20,051 bases of DNA, taken from assembly GCA_963925895.1 (NCBI GenBank), contig CAWUVH010000024.1:1-20051 (forward strand), written 5' to 3'. Positions 15,375 through 20,051 of this stretch are shown here, one piece after another. Position numbers and translations under genes: made by a program. Numbering within the stretch: position 1 is the stretch's first letter; each line of letters opens with the position of its first letter. The notes under the pieces are model-generated. The model worked only from the letters and a program-made list of their open reading frames with translations, ran no database searches and was not told the DNA's origin. Source of the stretch: Eutrophovita sp913057845 (GTDB lineage Bacteria > Pseudomonadota > Gammaproteobacteria > Burkholderiales > Eutrophovitaceae).

Positions 15375-15779
15375 ATGCGTTTAAACTATTTGATTCTTAT
15401 AATTCTTCTCTCCCCTTTTTTTGCGACAGCAGAAACATGGGTTGATGTGGGGGCAGATACTGAGGCCAAGTACTATGTAGACCTTGATTCGATAAAGGTT
15501 GATGGTGTCAACATGAACGTCATTAAAAAAGGGGTATATACAAACGTCATGGGAGAAAAGCTCGATGGAGAAAAGCTGGTGGTATTTAAGATCACTATGG
15601 CTCGTCTTGAGTTAGATTGTGCGCGTGAACTGAATCGTGTGACGCAAATTGATATGTTAAGTGAGAGCGATGAGGTTGTATGGTCTTCTGGTTATATGTC
15701 TGGAAGGGTATGGTTATCGATTAAAGATCAAGGGCATGCGCGCACCACCTATGACTTGATTTGCGCTCAAGCCAGATGA
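15375..15779 (+). CDS. Exported Surface-adhesin-E-like protein
   Basis: This 134-residue protein has a signal peptide with cleavage likely after ATA at about residue 19. The mature protein begins ETWVDVGADTEAKYYVDLDSIKVDG, the W-x-x-x-G...YYVD-x-x-S-I pattern of small periplasmic proteins assigned to the Surface-adhesin protein E domain. It ends with a conserved pair of cysteines in LELDCARE and DLICAQ that probably form a disulphide. Despite the name, most family members have no shown adhesin role. It lies 18 nt after the flavoprotein gene with AGAGGAAAA as ribosome site, closes the mnmC operon and is followed directly by a strong terminator. Confidence 0.75.
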   Translation: MRLNYLILIILLSPFFATAETWVDVGADTEAKYYVDLDSIKVDGVNMNVIKKGVYTNVMGEKLDGEKLVVFKITMARLELDCARELNRVTQIDMLSESDEVVWSSGYMSGRVWLSIKDQGHARTTYDLICAQAR

Positions 15780-15782
15780 ATT

Positions 15783-15812
15783 AAAAAAGGCCGGATATCA
15801 CCGGCCTTTTGA
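15783..15812. terminator. Strong bidirectional intrinsic terminator
   Basis: AAAAGGCCGG (15785-15794) and CCGGCCTTTT (15801-15810) form a perfect 10-bp stem around ATATCA. The A-run on the left and T-run on the right let it work in both directions, ending the mnmC operon on + and the cupin gene on -. It lies between the two convergent stops. Confidence 0.92.
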
Positions 15813-15825
15813 GTAACAACTATTC

Positions 15826-16323
15826 TTAGTTGTTTGGATCATCTTCTGGATTAATCCATGTTAAATCTGTCGGTCCGAATCCGGATTCTTGAAGGACGAC
15901 TTCGGTTCGTGCCCAAGCGTAATGAGGGGTATTGGCTCCTGTGATGTAGAAAGCGCCTGCTTCCATGGTTTTCATGGGTTTCATATCGAATTCCTCGCCA
16001 CTACCGATCCAGTAAGTCCCTTTTAAAACGGTTACGGTTCGTTGATCGCTGTGTTTATGCGGAGGGAGTTTATAGCCAGACGGCATTTTTACGCGAAAGG
16101 TGTACGGCCCAGGCTTTTGCGGATCTCCGTGGATCACGACCATACGCATACCCCATGGTGTATGACGATTACGCTCCCACTTGATTGTCTCTGGGTCAGC
16201 CGTTACGACGTCACTTCTCATGATCACTTTACTGCCACCATGGTGGTCGGCGTTTGCTGATTGTGTCATCACGGTGAGTAATGCGACTAAAGGAACTAGT
16301 GCTAGAACTTTCGAAAATCTCAT
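15826..16323 (-). CDS. Exported cupin-domain protein
   Basis: This 165-residue protein has a signal peptide (core about 5-20, cleavage likely after SANA, residue 25) and a single cupin barrel. Motif 1 appears as MPSGYKLPPHKHSDQRTVTVLKG (80-102) with His89 and His91; the usual motif-1 glutamate is replaced by Gln94. Motif 2 appears as GAFYITGANTPHYAW (123-137) with His134. Three His ligands could hold a metal in the periplasm. GGAGGAAAT immediately before the ATG is a strong ribosome site. Related exported single-domain cupins are mostly uncharacterised, and no substrate can be named. It is transcribed convergently with the mnmC operon and shares its terminator. Confidence 0.85.
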   Translation of the reverse strand: MRFSKVLALVPLVALLTVMTQSANADHHGGSKVIMRSDVVTADPETIKWERNRHTPWGMRMVVIHGDPQKPGPYTFRVKMPSGYKLPPHKHSDQRTVTVLKGTYWIGSGEEFDMKPMKTMEAGAFYITGANTPHYAWARTEVVLQESGFGPTDLTWINPEDDPNN

Positions 16324-16435
16324 ATTTCCTCCATTTGGATATTTTATTTTTTAAGAGCCATTTTGACGAGCCACTATGGCTAAAGTTTAGTTTATTTTGC
16401 AGTTAATCGTTGGTTTACTTGTTTGGAGGGTGTTA

Positions 16436-16489
16436 ATGACATTTTTTAGACTATTTTTTCTGGGAAAGTCGTTTGACCGCTTAGCCTGA
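16436..16489 (+). CDS. Possible 17-codon small ORF in the leader before the Cys-rich gene
   Basis: An ATG with TTGGAGGG (16423-16430) 5 nt upstream opens a 17-codon frame encoding MTFFRLFFLGKSFDRLA and ending TGA. The ribosome site is better than those of most annotated genes here. It lies between divergent genes, 102 nt upstream of the Cys-rich gene. Chance occurrence is quite possible given its length; it may be a leader peptide or small membrane peptide. Confidence 0.25.
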   Translation: MTFFRLFFLGKSFDRLA

Positions 16490-16590
16490 TATGCGCGTTT
16501 CATTTCTTTGCTTGTTACTTAAGTTGGCGTTCTACTAAGCCTCTGTTTTTGATAGGATAAGGGTTTAAGTGAGTTAAGTGTTATATAAGG

Positions 16591-16869
16591 TTGTGTGACC
16601 TCATTAATTGGTTTTTATGGAGATTAAGTAAGGGTATCAACACATTTAAATGCGTATTGATTGTGATGTTTGCTGTGCTGTGTACGCCTGTACTACACGC
16701 TGACGATACAGTTACCTGTGGCTGCCATATCAAGGATGATAAGACATCTTGCGCGGTCGATCCTGCAGCCGAGGCTGAGGCTCAGTGTGTTTGTGTGAAA
16801 GAAACCATGTACGGAAAACGTAAATTTAAGGCAGAAGCCTGCGTTGTTGGCGATTCAAGCGCACAATAG
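16591..16869 (+). CDS. Small exported Cys-rich protein of unknown function
   Basis: I do not recognise this 92-residue product. The only plausible in-frame start that keeps a charged region before the hydrophobic core is TTG at 16591, although AAGG is directly adjacent to it; later starts at 16660, 16666 or 16669 would remove the positive n-region. A signal-like segment (about 21-36, CVLIVMFAVLCTPVLHA) precedes a mature domain of about 55 residues with six cysteines in a C-x-C, C, C-x-C, C pattern (VTCGCH, SCAV, QCVCVKE, EACV), suggesting disulphides or metal binding in the periplasm. It ends 31 nt before the U32 gene with no obvious promoter between, so they may be cotranscribed. Confidence 0.5.
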   Translation: MCDLINWFLWRLSKGINTFKCVLIVMFAVLCTPVLHADDTVTCGCHIKDDKTSCAVDPAAEAEAQCVCVKETMYGKRKFKAEACVVGDSSAQ

Positions 16870-16900
16870 CGGTGTTTAAATTAGTTTTTAGGAGTTGAAT

Positions 16901-18574
16901 ATGCAAAATGCGCCGGTACGACGTTCAGAACTGCTGATGCCTGCTGGCTCACTGGAGCGGTTGAAAGTGGCTGTCCTATATGGAGCAGATGCCATTTATT
17001 TGGGTACCCCGGATATGTCTATGCGGACTAAGTCGCAGTTTAGCCTAGAAGATATTCAGGAAGGGATCAGTTTCGCGCACGAACGCAACGTTCGCGTGTA
17101 TTTGACGTTAAATATTTTTACGCATAATAAAGATATTCCGAAGCTTGACGCGTACATCAATACGTTGAAAGAGGTGCGTCCAGATGGGGTTATTGTCTCG
17201 GACCCGGGTGTCTTTCATTACCTTCGGGAACACGCTCCAGAATTTAATATTCATATTTCTACTCAGGCGAATGTTTGCTCTTGGATGACCGTTAAGTTCT
17301 GGAAAGAGCAAGGAGCCGAGTTAATTGTTCTGGCGCGAGAAGTAACATTTTCTGAGTTAGAAGAGATCCGCGAGAAATGCATGGATATACGTCTTGAGAC
17401 GTTTGTGCATGGCGCCATGTGTATGACCTACTCAGGTCGTTGTTTGCTCTCTAATTTTATGGCTGAGCGAGGGGCCAATCAAGGCAATTGTGCCAACAGT
17501 TGTCGTTGGCAATATAAGGTCCATTTGCGCTTGAATGACGGCACGATTAAAGAGCTGGAGCTCTCCGAAGAAAATATGAAGCTCTTTGAGTTTGTGCTCG
17601 AGGAAGGGCATCGACCAGGGGAGTTAATGCCGATTGAGGAGGATGATCGTGGGTCATACATCCTCAACTCAAAGGATCTGTGTTTAATGCCGAAGCTTGA
17701 CGACTACTTAAGAATTGGGGTGGACAGTCTTAAAGTCGAAGGTCGGGGTAAGAGTCCTTATTATTTGGCGACGACCGCACGTGCGTATCGACGGGCCATT
17801 GATGATTACTATGAGGATCCAGAATCCTGGGATTATCGTCCGTATATGCGCGAACTTGAGATGACGGGAAATCGTGGGTACACGCTCGCTTTTCACGAGG
17901 GGCGCGTCACGAACTATGCACACAATTATGAGAATACGAACAGCGTTGCTGCCTGGGAATTCGGCGGTATTGTTCGCTCGGTTACGGATGACTCATTAAT
18001 CATGGAGGTTAAGAATAAACTTCGATCAGGAGACGTGCTCGAGTTCATTCCACCAAACCCCAAGGATGAGCCAGTGCTGCTGCGTTTGTATGAGTTCGAA
18101 GTGTTGGGCATGGACGGGCCGCAAGAGGTTATTCACGGTGGTCCTCAATGCAAGATACGTATTCCTTTGGCGGCGTTTGACCGGGAGAGCGTTGAGGATA
18201 TGCTGAGAAAGTTTCCGGAGTTTACGGTCGTGAGAAAAGAGTCTTTATTGACTGAAGAGGAGTGGGAGCGCATACGTCTGGATCAATTGACTCAAAAAAT
18301 TGAACTGGGCCGATCCTCACCTGAGCGCTACGGAGACGCTGTGCAACGCCTTAAAAACACCATCAGTACCGAAACACTCGATAAGCGCGCAAAGACGACC
18401 AGTAAAGGACTTCACGGATGCTGTGGTCGCGGTTGTAATGGTTGTTTGATGTTTTGGAATGACCCCAAGTATGAGACAGCGCGGGCATTAATGGCGGGTA
18501 AAAAATCCGGAGAGATGTTGACTCATAATATGCGTGACGATGTCATTGAGGCGCGTGCTGCGATAGGTGCCTAA
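16901..18574 (+). CDS. Peptidase U32 family protein, TrhP-like (tRNA uridine hydroxylation)
   Basis: ATG at 16901 is preferred over TTG at 16895 because AGGAG (16890-16894) lies 6 nt upstream, giving 557 residues. The U32 core begins SELLMPAGSLERLKVAVLYGADAIYLG (9-35) and includes the four cysteines expected to hold an Fe-S cluster: Cys174 and Cys181 in HGAMCMTYSGRC, and Cys197 and Cys201 in QGNCANSC. Despite the family name, E. coli members TrhP and RlhA hydroxylate RNA (U34 of tRNAs, C2501 of 23S rRNA). At 557 residues it is longer than TrhP (about 453) and shorter than RlhA (about 650). The extra C-terminus carries a second Cys cluster, HGCCGRGCNGCLMFWND (Cys507, 508, 512, 515). TrhP-like function is the best guess. 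Confidence 0.88.
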   Translation: MQNAPVRRSELLMPAGSLERLKVAVLYGADAIYLGTPDMSMRTKSQFSLEDIQEGISFAHERNVRVYLTLNIFTHNKDIPKLDAYINTLKEVRPDGVIVSDPGVFHYLREHAPEFNIHISTQANVCSWMTVKFWKEQGAELIVLAREVTFSELEEIREKCMDIRLETFVHGAMCMTYSGRCLLSNFMAERGANQGNCANSCRWQYKVHLRLNDGTIKELELSEENMKLFEFVLEEGHRPGELMPIEEDDRGSYILNSKDLCLMPKLDDYLRIGVDSLKVEGRGKSPYYLATTARAYRRAIDDYYEDPESWDYRPYMRELEMTGNRGYTLAFHEGRVTNYAHNYENTNSVAAWEFGGIVRSVTDDSLIMEVKNKLRSGDVLEFIPPNPKDEPVLLRLYEFEVLGMDGPQEVIHGGPQCKIRIPLAAFDRESVEDMLRKFPEFTVVRKESLLTEEEWERIRLDQLTQKIELGRSSPERYGDAVQRLKNTISTETLDKRAKTTSKGLHGCCGRGCNGCLMFWNDPKYETARALMAGKKSGEMLTHNMRDDVIEARAAIGA

Positions 18575-18600
18575 TTCAGAGGGTCGGCGGCGGTAGCATT

Positions 18601-19458
18601 TTATCGTAGATCGCGAACGACTCTAAATCCAAGATCTTCCTCGTTAGAAGTTAAATCTTTGAATCGGGTTGATTCTGTCAAATAATAAGGCTCATTAGAT
18701 AGCCAGGAGCTACCACGATACCCGCGTAGGGAACAATCGCCTGCGAGCCATGGTTTGCCAGTAGTTGGAAATCTCCCGCGACCCTGCCCACCCGGACTGG
18801 GGCAATCCTCTGTCCATTCGTATGCATTGCCAATGGTGTCGTATAAACCGAACTGGTTTGCTGCGAATTGACCGACCTTAGATAAGGTGACTTGGCCATC
18901 GTCGCACGGCAGGGTATCGAGGCCGTAATCGAGCTCCGACTCTGCAGTTTGGTCGTAGACGTTACCATAGGCACAAACGCGTTCAGGTTCCAAGTTGAAG
19001 TATCGATTCATACCCAGATCACCCCTCGCAGCATATTCCCACTCTGTATTAGAGGGGAGACGGTAGCTAAACCCGGTTTTTTTAGACAGCCATTTTGTAT
19101 ATTTAATGGCCTGTTTCCAGCTCACTTGGGTGACGGGGTGTTGTCCCAAGATCGTTGTGTCAGCATCAAGGCGGTCACACCCTTCGTCTTCGATGCAAGC
19201 CTGCCACTGACTGTTGGTCACTTCATGGACACCCGCAGCGAATGGTTGGGTAAAAATAACCCGCCGGTACCACCCGACATTATGCCCACGACCTGATGGG
19301 CCTGGTGGGAGTCGTATGTCTATTTCTCCAGCAGGGATGACCGCTAGAGTGGGGCACACGTTGCAATCTGAAATGAGTTCTGGGTCAGCGTTTGCATGGC
19401 TGACTGCGAGAGTCATGCAGCAAAGTAATAAGGAGGCCACTGATAAGTGTGTAGGCAT
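18601..19458 (-). CDS. Exported SUMF1-domain protein, not a canonical formylglycine-generating enzyme
   Basis: This 285-residue protein has a signal peptide (cleavage likely after HANA, residue 24) and one SUMF1/FGE-sulfatase fold: GVHEVTNSQWQACI (76-89), HPVTQVSWKQAIKYTKWL (107-124), RLPSNTEWEYAARG (133-146), GNAYEWTEDC (210-219) and GFRVVRD (277-283). The region that holds the catalytic Cys pair in true formylglycine-generating enzymes reads RGSSWLSNEPYYLTESTR (248-265) with no cysteine, so sulfatase activation is unlikely. Other cysteines could form disulphides. SUMF1-fold proteins of this kind serve as binding or signalling modules, or as EgtB/PvdO-like enzymes. No sulfatase gene is nearby. 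No clear ribosome site precedes the ATG. It converges with the U32 gene, 26 nt apart. Confidence 0.88.
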   Translation of the reverse strand: MPTHLSVASLLLCCMTLAVSHANADPELISDCNVCPTLAVIPAGEIDIRLPPGPSGRGHNVGWYRRVIFTQPFAAGVHEVTNSQWQACIEDEGCDRLDADTTILGQHPVTQVSWKQAIKYTKWLSKKTGFSYRLPSNTEWEYAARGDLGMNRYFNLEPERVCAYGNVYDQTAESELDYGLDTLPCDDGQVTLSKVGQFAANQFGLYDTIGNAYEWTEDCPSPGGQGRGRFPTTGKPWLAGDCSLRGYRGSSWLSNEPYYLTESTRFKDLTSNEEDLGFRVVRDLR

Positions 19459-19618
19459 GGGATCAAAGTTTACGCTAAACCCATAAATCTTGGTAACGGT
19501 CCTTCTAGAGTGTGTTGATTTTTGTTATGAGGTCTTTTGATCATAAATATATCCAGTTTGAAAACGGCTTTTTTTGACTATTATCCATACCATTAATAAC
19601 TATATGTTTTTATTTATA

Positions 19619-19646
19619 TTGACATCTTTATGTTATTATTTATGAT
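19619..19646 (+). promoter_or_regulatory. Sigma70-type promoter of the GFA-family gene
   Basis: A perfect -35 TTGACA (19619-19624) and a -10 TATGAT (19641-19646, 5 of 6) are separated by 16 nt inside very AT-rich DNA. The predicted start near 19653 gives a leader of about 85 nt before the ATG at 19738. Confidence 0.6.
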
Positions 19647-19689
19647 GTTTATAACAATACGTTTTTATTTAAATTAGGCTTGGCTTTGT

Positions 19690-19705
19690 GCGGCGAGGGC
19701 GCCGC
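19690..19705 (+). other. GC-rich hairpin in the GFA-gene leader
   Basis: GCGGCG and CGCCGC form a 6-bp GC stem around AGGG, about 37 nt after the predicted transcription start and 32 nt before the start codon. It stands out in an otherwise AT-rich region. There is no T run, so it is not a terminator; a role in mRNA stability or control is only a possibility. Confidence 0.35.
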
Positions 19706-19737
19706 CTACAGACGGGCTACTACGTGAAGGTGGAACC

Positions 19738-20051
19738 ATGGAAAATACTGGTGGATGTATGTGCGGCAAAACGCGATATAAAGTAACGGGTGAGCCAGTG
19801 GGAGGGGTCTTTTACTGCCATTGTAATGATTGCAAGAGACAAGCCGGTTCAGCATTCACGATTGGTGCGGGCTTTTTAGCTGAGAATTTTGTGTTTGAAG
19901 ACGATAGTCACGTTAAAACCTATGTCACTGTGGGGGACACAGGGACGAATATGGATCGTGTTTTTTGTGGCAACTGTGGCTCTCCTATGTTTTCCAAGAC
20001 ATCACTCATTCCGGGTGTGCTTTATGTGAAGGCGGGAAGTCTTGATGATGC
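19738..20051 (+). CDS. GFA-family (Mss4-like) zinc protein, 5' part only
   Basis: The frame opens at ATG 19738, with GAAGG at 19726-19730 as ribosome site, and runs off the right edge after 104 codons. The zinc-binding pattern of the glutathione-dependent formaldehyde-activating (GFA) family is complete in the visible part: GGCMCGKTRY (C-x-C), FYCHCNDCKRQAG (C-H-C-x2-C) and RVFCGNCGSPMF (C-x2-C). GFA proteins are small cytoplasmic zinc proteins; the founding member Gfa of Paracoccus was linked to S-hydroxymethylglutathione formation, but most homologues have no known role. About 25-35 further residues are expected beyond the edge. Confidence 0.9.
   Translation, partial: MENTGGCMCGKTRYKVTGEPVGGVFYCHCNDCKRQAGSAFTIGAGFLAENFVFEDDSHVKTYVTVGDTGTNMDRVFCGNCGSPMFSKTSLIPGVLYVKAGSLDD

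Larger units (their letters stand above)
19459..19737. other. AT-rich divergent intergenic region
   Basis: These 279 nt separate the minus-strand SUMF1 gene from the plus-strand GFA gene. The stretch 19560-19675 is very AT-rich and holds the GFA promoter; the last 60 nt are GC-rich and hold a leader hairpin. No RNA gene or additional ORF is evident. Confidence 0.5.

Overview
The window looks like a chromosomal segment of a gammaproteobacterium, moderately AT-rich and probably aquatic or marine. That placement is inferred from gene content: a GuaA tail in the gammaproteobacterial style, a two-domain MnmC, a QmcA/NfeD pair, a TrhP-like U32 protein and a TRAP transporter beside protocatechuate genes. 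No rRNA, tRNA, CRISPR, insertion sequence or phage gene was seen.

Left flank (1-2400): the last codons of guaA, a small DUF3291-like alpha/beta-barrel protein, an isonitrile-hydratase-like DJ-1/PfpI protein, and a DinB/TIGR03084-type protein starting at TTG. A hairpin followed by a T run lies after the last of these.

Central catabolic block (about 2420-10525, all on +): one good sigma70-type promoter (TTGACG-N16-GATAAT) precedes dctP-dctQ-dctM, a three-part TRAP transporter, followed by pobA, pcaC, pcaH, pcaG, pcaD and pcaB. Together these encode uptake of an aromatic acid (inferred to be 4-hydroxybenzoate or protocatechuate), hydroxylation of 4-hydroxybenzoate to protocatechuate, ortho ring cleavage, and conversion through 3-carboxymuconate, 4-carboxymuconolactone and the enol-lactone to 3-oxoadipate. 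The genes are tightly packed, with overlaps at pcaC/pcaH and pcaD/pcaB and 1 nt between pcaH and pcaG. The regulator and the last steps (pcaIJ, pcaF) are not in the window. A PcaR-box-like sequence overlaps the -10 element.

Right flank (10742-20051): on the minus strand, an SPFH protein (QmcA-like) with its NfeD partner, and a secreted protein of unknown function. On the plus strand, mnmC, an NADPH-dependent FMN reductase-like gene and a Surface-adhesin-E-like periplasmic protein form a likely operon ending at a strong bidirectional terminator. Convergent to it is an exported cupin. Next come a small exported Cys-rich protein, a U32-family protein with an extra C-terminal Cys cluster (TrhP-like tRNA hydroxylation is the best guess), a minus-strand exported SUMF1-fold protein lacking the formylglycine-generating cysteines, and a truncated GFA-family (Mss4-like zinc) gene at the right edge behind a good promoter.

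Most of the window consists of recognisable families. The most noteworthy points are the TRAP-plus-complete-4-hydroxybenzoate operon and its possible operator, the altered signature loop of PcaB, the second Cys cluster of the U32 protein with its small Cys-rich neighbour, and several unassigned small or secreted proteins.
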